DNA of 64,000 nt from Neospora caninum Liverpool. Lineage: Eukaryota; Apicomplexa; Conoidasida; Eucoccidiorida; Sarcocystidae. The DNA lies in the NCBI RefSeq assembly GCF_000208865.1, contig NC_018391.1, positions 2,239,014-2,303,013 on the forward strand, in the 5' to 3' direction. A model generated the notes under the pieces. It saw only the letters and a list, made by a program, of their open reading frames with translations. It searched no databases and was not told the DNA's origin. A program made the position numbers and the translations under genes. This document shows, piece after piece, positions 48,960-61,529 of the stretch. Each line of letters opens with the position of its first letter. Positions within the stretch are counted from its first letter, which is position 1.

Positions 48960-51416
48960 GGTGACTTTCAGGGAAGAGACAGAAAGCGAATTCTGCCGTT
49001 GCAGGAGGCCCCGTGTGTATGCGCAGAATCGACCCAAATAGCAGCGTGGTTTCTTTCCCGAGTACACACAAAAAGACTCCTGCGAGCGAGGATCTGGAAA
49101 CCGAGAAAAACTGTTGGTGCACAGGCGAGAAAAAAGGCGAGACGGCGGAAGATCTCGACGAGTCAGCACAAAATAAGCCAGTCCCCTGCGAGGAAGCTGC
49201 AGTCCGGGAAGCGAAAAGCTCCAAACACCGGCTGCTCGTGCGCTACACCTATTCACGCGAAGAAAAGTTGCTTTGCGAGGAAAAAGCGCAATAGAGGCCC
49301 ATGTGACCGGAGGGTCTGGAAAGCGTGTGTAACAAACACGTGCGCAAAAAAGCGGCGCAGTCTCCCCAGGGCGACGAAACGCCGGACACTCCTGAAGAAA
49401 AACAGGCAAAGTGAACACTCCGGGAAGAAGGCCAGCGGAGAAACTTAGAGAGAGACAGTACGGAAAGAGATCTTGCCCCGCGTGACGCCAACGAAACCCC
49501 AGGTCACTCGAGCCTTTTCTCCCTCGGTGGAATCACCACCCCCACGTTGACGGTCCGATACCGCGGCCGCCAGCATGGAGGCGGTTTTTTGTGCAGGCTG
49601 TGAGCAGAGACAGGAATCTCTGGAGACGCAGGACCAAGATTCGTGAAAGTCGCTTTTAGACGCAAAGACGAGAAAACCAGCACATCAAAATTAAAGAACC
49701 GTCCCAACATGAAACAACAAACAACGAGGCACGTGAATGCACACTCTCCGCGCCCCGCCGCTCTTGGCCCGTTGACGGTCAGGTCAGGTCGGAAAGCCCA
49801 AACACTTGGTGCCGGTCGAATGGCTAAAAAGGGACTCTGTACGTTTCAAATGTGTGCTTCGTTCGCCGGTTGTGTGCTTTCCTGCATTCCGTGGGTCGCT
49901 TGTCTCTACAGGATGTGTCGGGACAGCTCGCGGCAACGAGGAAAACCAACCAGAGAGTCCTGACGGGTCGGGTACGATGTGGACCGGAGACATATTTTTC
50001 TGGGAACACTCTGTGTGCGATGGAAGCGCTGCGCTCATGAAAAGCAGAATAGAACTTGGATCCGGTAAACAAAGGTGTTCAAGATCGAAACCCGTAGTCC
50101 AACTCGTAGTATAGACTCCCCAGAAAAAGCTGTTCGACCGCCAGTAGGAATGTCACGGCCTTTTCTGCCGTTATCGCAACTGTTGTCGGTCGGGACACAG
50201 CAAAGAGACGTTTTGCGTTAGCACACTCGACTTGGTCATCTGTGTCCCCGGTGGATTCTTTTGAAGTAAAGGCGCGTTCTGCGCAGAATCGCTCTCTTCC
50301 GTGAACCGTGTTGCTGTCGATCACGCAACGCGAAGCCCTTAACAACCCGTGGACACAGCTTCTGTGAGGAGATCGTCTTTTGTTCTGGACGAAGGCGGAA
50401 AACAAGGACAGAGAACTCACGAAAAGTCTGTAGGCAAAGGCGTAGTGCGTCGTCAACGGAAACGCTAAACAGAGAGTGTCATCATAGCGCCCGCGTTGGC
50501 CGGTGTGCTTTGTTGCCGGGGGTTTTCGACGACGCTAATCTTCTTCCGTCCGAACCAAACGCTTTTTGGCGCAGAGCGTGAAAATGTCTTTCCGGGGAGG
50601 ATTGTTTTTTGGTGTGTCCGTCGAGAAACCCCCGTGCAGGACGTTCCGTAGAGACTGCAGGAAGCACTCTGTATCGAGACACCGTTGCTCTACAGCGTGC
50701 CGGGCGCGCATGAGGAATCCTTTTTTGTGGCAAAAAACTTTCAGACTCGTCGCTGTTGAATTCACACAGAATGAGGCCTTCGAGGTGTTAGGCTCCTGCC
50801 TCGTTGCGATGAATGAGGGAAGTGTCTTCAGCGTCGAGTCCTCGAGCTCTCGCCAGGCTGCTCGGGGCGAATCGTGGAACTCAGGGGCGAATCGTGGAAC
50901 TCAGCAGCAAACCGAGGTATCACGCTCGTATATCCAAGCTCAATCCGCCTAGGACTTTCCCCCTAAGGGACACAGTCAGCGTTTCCCGTGTAAAGAGAGT
51001 TGTCCGAACAGGAATGCACGCCACCAAACGGGTGAGCGGCGCGCGAACAGCACAGACGGATTCGCTGGGACGGGGCAAAACAGCCCGCAGCACACCAGCA
51101 AAAACACTGAAAGCGTGACGCGCAGAACCCAAACCGACGAGTGCGTCACTCTCTCTCTCGCCGCAGCTCCACATCGCGTAAAGTATCGTGCATCCCGTGT
51201 CTTCTGTCCACCCTCTTTCGTCACTCTCCACTCCAAGCCGAGGAAAAGCAGAGAGACAACCTACGCCCGCCAGTCTACGGGGGCAGAAGGAAAGACATGT
51301 AGACCGGAAAACCTGGAAGGAGCAGAAAACGCGGCGCCGTCTGAACTCCGAAGGAAACCCGGGTGGAGCTAGCAAAGAAGACACCACACATCGTTTCCAA
51401 GGAAAAAACCTTCCAT
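48960..51416. other. 2.5 kb intergenic region between tandem minus-strand genes
   Basis: It holds the TECR promoter and leader (next to 48960) and the 3' end of the Prp38 gene (next to 51416). Frames of up to 150 codons occur (49.0-49.45 kb and 50.08-50.46 kb) without a domain or splice support. A perfect 20-nt tandem duplication lies at 50864-50903. Confidence 0.4.
50864..50903. repeat. Perfect 20-nt tandem duplication
   Basis: Two adjacent identical copies of GGGGCGAATCGTGGAACTCA in intergenic DNA. Confidence 0.9.
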
Positions 51417-54400
51417 CTATCGCCCGCCTCCGAGTCGCATCACTGTGGGGAGCTCGCCGTCCTGCGTCCGGGGATTGTCGCCGCTTCCGCCCTCGGCACC
51501 GCCTCCTCGGTTGTACCTGCGTGGGAAAAGCGAAGAAACCAGCAAATCGCATGCACGAAAACGAGAACGACCTCTTGGCCTCCCGGCGAGCGCAGACACC
51601 CCAACGGAAAGAAACAGCCCTTCTCTCTCCACCGACTGCCTGTGTCCTTTCCATTTCTAGAGATACAGCGAGAGGCCGGGCGGAGAAAAAAACCGGAAAC
51701 GCATGCGAGGCGACACACACGTCAAGGGACACACACTCTACAGAAGCTGGGCGTGCCCACGAGCCGAGGAGCCGCGCCTCGAGCTCGGAGAACAGCGGCT
51801 TGCGGTTTCTCTGACTCGCGCAATCTTTACCTCTCCATCAGCTGCTGCATCTTCTTCAAATGCTCTTGAGAAGGCTCCTTCGGAGGGGCTGCTGCAGCCG
51901 GTTCACTCGGGGCCGAAGCGGGTGCGCCGCGAGCGCCTCCGTCTCTCTCGCTGGACTGCACCATCCGTTTGCTTCCACTTCGGCCGTGCGAAGGCGACCT
52001 GCGCACAGGAAAGCAGCAAGGGACGGAAGCGAGTGCGACGCGTGCCTACGCGTCCATCGACAAAACCGGACCAGCTCGCACGCAGAGGACGCGAGAGACG
52101 ACCCCGCACGCTTTCTTGCAAAAAATATCGCCGCCCCGCATTGTGCTCTCACGTGAGCCCACGTAAAAAGCGACGCGACCACAGACAGACGGAAGAGCCA
52201 TGCAGGCCTCCTGCCACGCAAACATATATATATATATATATATATATCTGTTCCCATGCACAATTTAGATGCGGCGATTCAAATTCACGATGGCAAGTGA
52301 CCCTCTACGGGCCTTGAGAACCCCCAAGGTTCCGGCGTCTGTGCACCTGTTTCCTCCCCGGTCTGGGGCTACACATGGCCATGAAACGGAGCCAGTCGAT
52401 AACGAAAGTACCTGTCTGTTTTCTTCGACGATCCACGGTGAGACCGCGAGGAGTGCGACGGATTGTTGAGGCGAGACGACAGGGATGATTTGTACGACGT
52501 GGGTCTTCGAGCGTAGTCCTGTGAGCAGAGGCGGGGCAGAAAAGCGGAGTTGCCACAGATCCCTAGTCTTCCACGAGGCCGCTTCCAGTCACACTCGATT
52601 CACAAAGTTCTTCCTCTACCTTGACAGCGGAGGAGGAAACGTGCAGATCGCGGTGAGACGCACGACCAACTGATGTCCTGGGGCCTGCCCTCGCCTCCCC
52701 CCCTCCCGAGTCCTCAAAGAGGCCAGCTTGCCGCGTTTCACTAATCTGTTCAGGCTTCTTCGGTTCCCTGCTGGCCAGGACCACGCTTGAAAGACACCAG
52801 GCGACGCCACGCTGGCCCATTCAAACATAACTACACACATCTATATATAAATACATACATATATAGAGGTGTATGTGCGTTTGTAGAGTGCACGAGAATG
52901 CATCGTCTTCACGCAGAGGATAAAAAGAGGGCTTTTTTGCGTGCAAGCGCGATGTGAACTGGGTCCGTCGAGGCGCCCATGGGCGTACCTTTCCAGTTGC
53001 GAGAGCTTTTTCTCTCTCTTTCCGCCTAAATTCTTTCAACAGATCGTGCTGGGTTTTTGCGTGCGGACTGCCTGCCCTACTTCGGCTGCTGCTGGCGCTC
53101 CGGCTCTCGCTGCAGTGTCCCCCACTGCGGCTCCGACTCCTGACGAGGCAGAAAAAGGGAACGGAAACAGGATGAAAATCACGGAAATCCTGAGAGGGCG
53201 CGTCGAGAAACACGGTGAAACAGGAACTAAGGAAAAAAGTGAAAGAAGACAAACGACCCGCGAGAGACGAGACGTTTACCGGCCACGAGCGTTCATTGCC
53301 ACTCGTGCGACTGGCGGCTCAGCCTCGACTTCCCTGCTTCTCAGCCCCCCCGTTGGGCCTTCCGCCTTAGGTGTCCTGTCGCCACATTCGCCCTCGTCCT
53401 CTTCTTTCTCTCTGTGTTTCACTCTCTTGTCTCTGTTCTTTTTCCTCGCTTTTCTCCCCTGCGTCCGCCTCTGTCCTCCTCTGACGCTGTGCCCACCAAG
53501 GCCGGAAGAACCTCTGCAGGCACCCTCCTGCCTTCCTTCGCATCTCCGCTTGTGTGCGAAATCAAGAAAGAAACCGACTCAAGTTGTGAAAAACCCTCTC
53601 ACGCGCGACCGTACGCTGCCGATTTGAGCCTTCCCAACGCATGACGAACCATTCCTCCTCTTCGCCGGCCCTTGCACTTACCGTCGGCTGCTTCTGTGTT
53701 TGTCTCCTCTGTCGGATCTTGTCTCTCCGTGCCTCCCTCGGTCTTCGTCTCTGTGTCTCCTGCGGGGCGAGCGGCGATCTCTTCTGCGCTCCCTGTCTCT
53801 GTCTCCGCTCCCGCTCCGCGACCGGCTTCGTCTTCTGCGGTCGACGTCGTCCTCGCGGAAGTCTCTCTGCCTCTTCTCCTTCTTCTCCTTCTTCTCCTTC
53901 TTTTCTTTCTTCGCGTTCAAAAGAATCACCAAGCCGAGGTCAATCAGCTCCTCGCTCCCGTCCTCCAGCTGGACCCACGCTCCGCCCGGGCGGCTCTCTA
54001 GATCGACGGAAATGAGCTCGCCGTCTAGCCAGTCTCCTCTGCAGCGCACAGAGAAGAAGGGCGGGGGCCGCGTGAAGAGACGGCGTCACCCCGCCACGAG
54101 CGCCGAGCGCGGAGACGAGAAAAGATCCACAACGCGGGGAAGCAAGCCCGAAGAGAAACACCATCACACGGACAATCTCTCTGGGGGGCTTCGCACTGAC
54201 CACCTCGTCGTTGACGCAGCCCGCCGTCCACGACAGGGAAAAGCCAAGGAGGAGACAGGCCAGAATTTCCAAGTGGCGAAGCTCGAGAGACACCAAGTCC
54301 TCAGCGAGGAGAAGGGAGGCGATTCACGCCCCTTCTGTCGCGAACGGGCGGCCAAACCCAACTCCCGGCAATTTCAAAACGCTCCGCGACCGCTGTCGAG

Positions 54401-57400
54401 AACAGCTCTCGCGTACGCGCGCAAACAAGACCAGTGTCTCTCCTGGAGGAGTGCCGACAAAAAGGCGCGGAACAGGGTGACAAATCTCAAAGCGCCCCAA
54501 ACGCTGTGCCTCCTTGAGTTCTAAAACAGTGTTTTCACCGGGGCACAGCGGCAGTCTGCCTCTTCCGAGGGTTAAGACATGCGCCGAACGCCGACCTGGA
54601 CAAAGGAGAGAAAAGCTGCCTAAAGCGCCCGCCCTCGACCGAGCCACGAAAGACCAAGAGACGACACCTACTTGGAGCACGCGAGGACGGAGGCGCCCGG
54701 GACGAACCGGTCGACCTCTTCCGTGTTTTTCGCCTTGCGCTTTCGGTGCTCATCCATCGCCATCAACTGCGTCCCATACAAATTCTTCACTTTGACGGGC
54801 AGACGCGGAAGCACTGTGTTGAAGTATTTATCCTCCATGATCAGAGACTCCACATACTCGCCTGTAAAAAAACAGAGAGAGCCTGGCGCCGCCGCCGCTT
54901 AGTCTGGACTTGACACAACACACCGTGCCCAGGCGCCAGCGTTCCTCACCAGAGAGGACCGCACGAGGACGGGGGAAAGAAAAGCAGAGGACAAGGGGGA
55001 TAGAAGATAGGAGAGAGACGGGAAGAGAAACGAGGGAGAAGAGAAAAGAGAGAGAAGAGAAACGCGTGAGAGGCGTGAGAGTGAACGAGAGGACGAACGC
55101 ACATAAGAAGCATCGAGACACCACGGACGACGAAAAACGCACGGGAGAGGTAAACGCGAAGGAGAGAAAGGCTCGCGGCAAAAAGAAGAAATGTGACATT
55201 TCCCCGACGCACATTCGCTCCTGAAACGCAGGGAACGGCGCTGGCCGGGGCCTGCCAGCAAAGATGCGTCCTTTATTTCACGCAGCACAAAGGGACGAGA
55301 AGAGAAACAGGAGGCGCAAAGAAGCCCTGAGCACCTCGCTTACCCACAGTCGTGGTTCTCTTCGCATCTGCGCTCGCCGCAAATTCTTCGTCGTCGAGGA
55401 AGTACGCCTCATACCATTTCCACAGCTGGAGAGAAAACAGTTGCGACACACGGAGCACGCCGATGAAGAGAGCGCGGCTGCCGAGGCGCGTGGAGAGAGG
55501 CCGATAGGCAAAACAACTTTGGAAGAAAAAAGCCGCGCACCACGTCGCTCTATTTCTGTGCTCACCCTCGTTCCCGCCCTGACTTCCTCCGTTTTTCTCA
55601 TTAGCTCCGCCGATCCTTCTTTCTCTTTTCTAAGGGCTTTCTCTCCGGCCGCCCTTCGTGAGAAATAGGATTCAGGAACGCCCCGGAAGATCGCCTGCTC
55701 GTCTCTCTCTCGTGTTTCCGTAGATCGGGAACGAGGCGAGACGAGCGGAACCGGATACAGGAGACTACCAAAGCGAATATATCATGCATGATATTCGTAC
55801 CGCTTGTGTATACACATGTGTATCAACTGTATGTTGGACATCGGTCTACTTCATGTGCGCGTTCTCGCGTTTCACAGTGGGGAAGAAGGAGACGAGAAAA
55901 CAGCCCCGCGCGCATACCTTCTCGGGCGGATGGACATAGCGAAGGTAGAGGAATCCAGCGCAGCGCACGTAGGGCGAGTCGGAGTAGTCGAGAAGCTGCT
56001 CGACCTGCAGAGAGGAAAGCCGCCGGGAAATTCCACTCCTTGCCCCGCTTTGTGAGCAGCTGCTAGGACGCGAGGCGGAAAGCGCGAACGTTGTGGAGAG
56101 ACGCCGAGGGGGAAAGACCGAGAAAAGACAACAAGGGCGAACGGAAAAGAAAGGCTAGGCACGGCATCGCACAGAGAGAACCGGCGAGACACCGCAGGAG
56201 AGAGCGCACAAGGGAGAAAAGGAAGAAGCTACGAGAGGGCGAATCGTTCAGGACCACGCACGTGAAGAACACGGGAGAAAGATGGAGAAAAGAGAGTAAG
56301 ACAGAGGAGGAGGGAGAAAGAAAGAACCAGGAAAGAAGAGAGGAAGTGGTGAGGCGGAGCGCCGTGGACAAGGTCTACCTGTTTGGTTGTCAGTTTCATG
56401 GTGAAGAGTTTGTAGAGACAGCAGAAGAGAGTCGACGGGGCTCGAGAGGACCCGGAACAGTAGGGCTCTGCATGCTGCGCGTACTGCGCAATTTCGTCAA
56501 CAACTTCGGGGACGGTCTTGAGTTCGTGGAGAGACTTGAAGTACTCCGACGCCAAAATATTCGCTGAAGAAATACCAGAATCCGAAGCCGCACGTGGCCT
56601 ATGCACCGGCGCGGAAGAAGCAGAAAAACAGAAGTGGGGAGACGCAAAAAGCAAAGCGAAGCTCGCAACGGAAAAAGGAAAACTTCCGCCTTTCCCCAAT
56701 CACACAAAGCAATTGGGTGGAGGGAAGCTGTCTCCGTGTCGCAAGCACATATTGCATGCTTCGCTGGTATCGAGTGTATATACACTTCACACTGCAGTGT
56801 ATGTGCTGCGATATGGGGTGCATGCATATTCGCGTCTCGCGCGCGCAGAGTCGATTGTCGACGCCACCTCGCAGTGCACGCACTGTCGCCTCACAAAGGG
56901 ACAGAAGAAACGACCTGTGAGAGAGGCAGAGACGAGAAAGAAGAGAAGACACTTGCTGGCAGAGTCCAAAATCGAGAGGAAGACGGCAGCAACGAAGAAT
57001 CTGAGAACGACGGAACATGGAAAAAACAAGTGAGGGAGCGGTGAGGCGGAGCGGAGACCGAGAGAACACGCACGAGAGAGAGGACGGCTCGACGGCGAAG
57101 GTGCGACAGGAGAGTGCCCGCAAAGCTTCGAGGCCAATAGGATACGTGGAGACACAGGCGAGCACCCATACGGGAGACCAGAGGCGGGAAGGGAAGGATC
57201 AGCGAGACAAGAGGCCAGGACGCGCGGAGCAACTTAGAGGTGAAGACATACACCTGAGGAGAGCATTGACATTGTACGTCGTTGAGTCGGTCATCTCCAC
57301 CATATTGCGCTTCTGCACGTCGTCTTCTTGCTGCCGAAGTTGGCGCTTCTGGAGAATTCCCAGTTGCTGCGCAAAACCTGGAGAGGCGAGAGAGACAGCA

Positions 57401-59344
57401 GACGGGCGCATATATGTTTCTGCGCGGATACCCGCGTGGAGGTTGGAGGTTTGCAGTGAAGACGGAAGCGCAGGGCGAGGCACAAGATGTGGGACACGTG
57501 AATGTCGTAAGATACACAAAGCGACCCGGCTTTTCGCTGTCTGAAACAGTCCGGTGGAGACAAGGGAAAACGGAGAGGAGGAGGCTGCTCTGTGCAGACA
57601 CACGAATTTGCTATGACGCTCAGGGAAAACGACGGGGACAGCAGCACGACACTGTGTCTTGACACTGGAAGGAAAGCGACGACGGGAGGAAGGGGAAAAT
57701 GAAAGAGAGGAGGAACATGGGGGCGCATGCATGCACGCTGAATGGGTTAGAGGAAGACCTCGACGAGGGAGGCGAACGTCCCAGACGGGCGCACAAGATG
57801 GAAGGGCGGTGCGACAGAAACCGAGAAACTAAAAGGCATCGTCGCCCCAAAACACGAGCACTGCGAGAGTCGAGACGCCTGGCAGGTAAAGAGAAATATA
57901 CCACGAACGAGAGAAGAAGCAAGGAGAGAAGAAGCGAGGAGAGAAGAAGCGAGGAGAGAAGAAGCGAGGAGAGAAGAAAAGAAGAGAGAAGAAGCGAGGA
58001 GAGAAGAAAAGAAGAGAGAAGAAGCGAGGAGAGAAGAAAAGAAGAGAGAAGAAGCGAGGAGAGGAGAAGCGAAGAGAGACGAGAAGAAACTCGTTTCGCG
58101 GTGTTTGACAGACTTTTGTATTTCCGACAAAATTTGCAGTGGAGTTGCGGCTTTGTGTGCAAGTGGCATCGATTGACTGCCCAGGTGTCGCCGTTCTCGT
58201 CCTGAGACGAAGACAGAGAAAAATCCAAACGTGCGAGATACACAGGGAAGGGTGTGCAGAGGACACAGACCCCCACGGCGGCACGGCGGATACATGCAGA
58301 TCTTCTCGCGTCCCGCGTGTGCCGTTTTTTCTCTTCCGCGTTGTCCCCGACGAGGACCTTTATGAAAATGCTTCTCTCTCGTTGTTTCCGCCTAACCCTA
58401 ACTTGTACACCTCTTTCTTTCGTTCGCTCGCTCATCGGCCTTCGCGTCGCGTTCACTCTGGTGTTTTGTGCTCTTTCGAAGCGTCTCCCCTCTGAACTCA
58501 CCTCGCCCTCGATCTCGAGAGCTCCCACAACGTGGCTCGCCATGCCCGCCATGGCGCCGCCCACGACGCCGGGCGTCCCCGCTGGGGCTCCAGGCGCCGC
58601 GACGACCGCGGTCGCGGCTCCGACCGAAGGCGTCCCCGCGGCGGCAGCCACCCGGTGCGGCAGGGGAGCTGGGGGCTGCGGCGCGGAGCCTGCCGCGTAG
58701 TAGACGGGAGCGGAGGGGACGACACCGGCTAAGGAAAAAGAAAAGGGGAGACAGCACCGGCCGCTATGTGAAGACAAGAAACAGATGCACTGACTCCGCC
58801 ACACACATTCTGTCCCCTGGAAGAGAGAATCGAAGAGGGATGACGCGACCGACGAGAGAGACAAGAAGGAAGACAAGAAGGAAATGTGAGAGATGTGCGG
58901 CGTGGAATGTACAGATCTTTAGCGCACGATGAACAACTTGCTGTCCTCCAGATCCCCAACACTGAAAACCACAGAGACGTTGGACAGCGAAGGCGATGGC
59001 GACAACGCGACAGCATCCCCTCACCCGCCCTGACGACCCAAAGGCGTGACGGGGACTCTCATTCCCACTGAAGACGCACGAAGAGAGAGAGAAAAGGAGC
59101 GTGATGAATCGGCGGAGGGGAGAGCGGGTATATGGTATTGATCTCCACCCAAAAACAGGACCATCCGAGAAGTAGCCCGATTGACGACAAGGGTTCACTT
59201 TGCGTTTTGCTTTGAAAAGGAGGGGAAAAGAGAAAAGGAAATCTCACCGGGTGCTGGAGGCGTCACAGGAGGCATGGCGGCCGGCTGCCGCGACGGCGCC
59301 GGCAGAAGACCGTTGACGCCATACGGCGAGGGATACGGGTACAT
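51417..59344 (-). CDS. PRPF38B: Prp38-family pre-mRNA splicing factor with RS-rich tail
   Basis: A spliceosome maturation factor. Thirteen exons on the complement are 59248-59344, 58502-58728, 58114-58201, 57252-57377, 56379-56563, 55918-56004, 55344-55425, 54672-54861, 53682-54038, 52989-53139, 52412-52518, 51831-51998 and 51417-51516, giving 654 aa with all phases consistent. Residues 1-108 are proline/alanine/glycine-rich. Residues 109-137 carry a Cys/His cluster (NRCHLHTKPQLHCKFCRKYK). The Prp38 domain (about 166-350) shows MTDSTTYNVN, SEYFKSLHELKTVPEVVDEI, CLYKLFTMKLTTKQ, SPYVRCAGFLYLRYV, LWKWYEAYFLDDEEF and YFNTVLPRLPVKV, closest to Prp38B. Residues 362-400 form an added motif (WLDGELISVD, WVQLEDGSEELIDLG). 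Lysine/glutamate and RS repeats follow, ending LPTVMRLGGGR. Exon 3 has a weak GTCTGT donor. The gene is divergent from TBCE. Confidence 0.92.
52223..52248. repeat. AT dinucleotide microsatellite
   Basis: A (AT)n run inside the intron between the exons at 52412-52518 and 51831-51998 of the Prp38-family gene. Confidence 0.85.
57909..58088. repeat. Imperfect purine-strand tandem repeat (GAGAGAAGAAGCGAG-type)
   Basis: About 180 nt of near-perfect units of roughly 10-15 nt, almost pure purine on the + strand and therefore a long pyrimidine tract in the sense strand of the Prp38-family gene. It sits in the intron just downstream of the exon 3 donor at 58114. Such mirror-like polypurine tracts can form triplex DNA and can bind pyrimidine-tract proteins as RNA. 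Confidence 0.9.
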
Positions 59345-61529
59345 TGTGTCGGCGAAATGGAGAGAGAGTCAAAGGAGAGAGCAAAAAGGAATCAAAGGAG
59401 AAAGAGGAGTGATGCAGGACAAGAGGGAGGAGAGAAAGAGGAGAGAAAGAGGAGAGCGGCAAGTGGGTGAAAGGAGACGGCACGGACCGGGGAAGAGACA
59501 GAAGGATTATGGGGCGCACAATGGGGCAGGAGGGCCGCCTTCACGGTGCCAGCGTCTGCGCTTCCCCCTCCTCGGAGAGAGGCAGTGCGGATGTCGCCCG
59601 CGAGAAGGACGGCTCTGTGGACTGAATGAGAAACTCCCTGTCGACGCGCAGCCGCAGAGCCCTCTCTCCTGCGCCTACTCGAGAACGTGGAGGAAGGAAA
59701 GGAGACGCAACACAAATGCGGAGTGAGGAGGAGAGAGCGGAAAGAACGAGGTGAGAAACGAGAGGAAAACGAAAGCGCGAACAAAAAACGGACGCACAGA
59801 ATCCACTCTCAGTCAACGGGCATCGTTGGACGCGGGTGAGCAGTGGCTGCGGCCTCCGGTCCGCGGAGATCCAGGACAGAACAGAGAGAGTTCCCCGAAA
59901 TCCGAAAACGCTTGAAGTGAGAAGGGCGAGGCACCAGAAAAAGTCGGAAAGGACTCCGCGCAAGCACCTCCTCACCCGTGTCGACAGGGGTGGCGGTCTC
60001 GCGAGAGAGCAGGGGAAAGCCGAGCGGATAGCTCCAGGTCACAGATTCGAGTCTGAGAATCGAGAAGGGAAGACTGCAGGACAAGAGGGAAAGACAGGAA
60101 AAAAGAGAGAGCGCGCTGCAGAGACGGACGACGGCAGAATCGCGTTTTCACAGACCAGCAGAGGGCGGGACCGAGGAACAGCGAACCTCAGGAGTCCAGC
60201 GAGGTGTACATTCAGCAGAATCTCCCACCTTTACTCTCTCGAGAAGCACGAGAACTCGACGGAGAAAATCAGTCGATTTCCCTATTTTTGTGCCTGCGTG
60301 CTCCTTCCTTGAGTTCTCTTTCCTCGTCCTCAATCGGCCGCATGCAGTCGCGAGAAAACCCGCGCAAAACGGCTTTTTCTCTCGCCATGTTGCCGCGAGA
60401 AACGCTGAGCGGAACGCGCGCGCCTCTGGGGGGCGGATACCTGGATGGCGCCTTGTCTTATTCCTTGCTACACCAGAGACGACGGCGCCGAAACCAGAAA
60501 CCTAAGAAGTCTTTTCGTCGAAAAGAAGGCGAGACAGAGAACGAACGGAAAACGCTTCGCCCTCGTCGCGTTGGAATCGCCCTGGACCGACCGCACTCTC
60601 GACACACAGCTGACCGAAACTCGGGGCTAGGGATTGACGACGGGAGAGGGAACAAGACAAGCGACAGGTCGGTGACCCACAACGCCGAAAGAAACCCGCT
60701 AAAACCCTTTCATATTGTCTCTCTTCTCTGAGGGTGTGGTGGGCCCGTTGCCGAAATCTCCCCTTTGCATTCACCTTCCTTTCTGCGCTGTCTTGCCGCG
60801 CTTCTCTCTGTCTCTCGACTCGCTCTCTCTCACTCTCGGCGAGTCGGGTCGCTGCGTGCCTTCTTCTCTTCTGCGCCTTCTTCTCTCTACCAGCTCTTCT
60901 CCACGCATTTCCTGCTTGCCGACCTCACCTTCCTCCGTCGCCGGGCTTTTTTCTTTCGTCTTCGCCCCCTGAACTGAGCACTCCTCGGCGCGCCGCCATC
61001 GTCTTCCCCGCTGCGGTCGCGTTGCGAACCTCTTCCCTCTTCCCTGCCTTCTCTTTGTCCTCCCTTCTTATCTCTTCTTTCTCTCCTTCCTGCCTTCTGA
61101 GGGTGCGTCGCGCGTGTGGGAGACCGGTTGCGTTGAAGGGAAAGCGCATTTCGGGTAGAGACAGAAACTCGCCGGCGAGAGGCCAAGGCGAAGAAACGGG
61201 CGCAGAGGAGAGGGGAGAGGAGACAAGAGAGAAGGAAATCGCCCGTCAAGTAGAAGTGTGAGAGAGGGACGCCCGCTGACGAAAGCAAAAACCCAGCTGT
61301 TTCTTCAGGGCTGCCTTCACGGCTTTCTTTCCGCCCTCACCTTGGGGTCACTTCTCTCCTCCGTTCTCTCTGTGCCGCCGCTCCTCTGTGTTGTTTCGCC
61401 GCGTCACCGGTCTCTCTCCCACCTTCGTCTTCGCCTTTTTGAAGCACGAGCTTTCTTCACCCGCACGAGACACGGGTTCTCTTCTTTTCCCTTTCCTGTG
61501 CGCCAGCAAAATCCGAGCTGCTCAGCAGC
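59345..61529. promoter_or_regulatory. Divergent intergenic region between Prp38-family and TBCE genes
   Basis: This 2.2 kb must hold the promoters of both flanking genes. The half next to TBCE (about 60720-61500) is strongly CT-rich on the + strand, as expected of a long coccidian 5' leader. Open frames of up to 175 codons occur around 60.2-60.7 kb and 60.7-61.3 kb but lack domains or splice support. Confidence 0.5.

Noticed and set aside
50079..50456. 125-codon minus frame between TECR and Prp38 genes
   Set aside because: Non-ATG start, no domain, no splice sites joining it to a neighbour.
60204..60731. 175-codon plus frame upstream of TBCE
   Set aside because: No domain, no supported splice sites; lies in a divergent promoter region.
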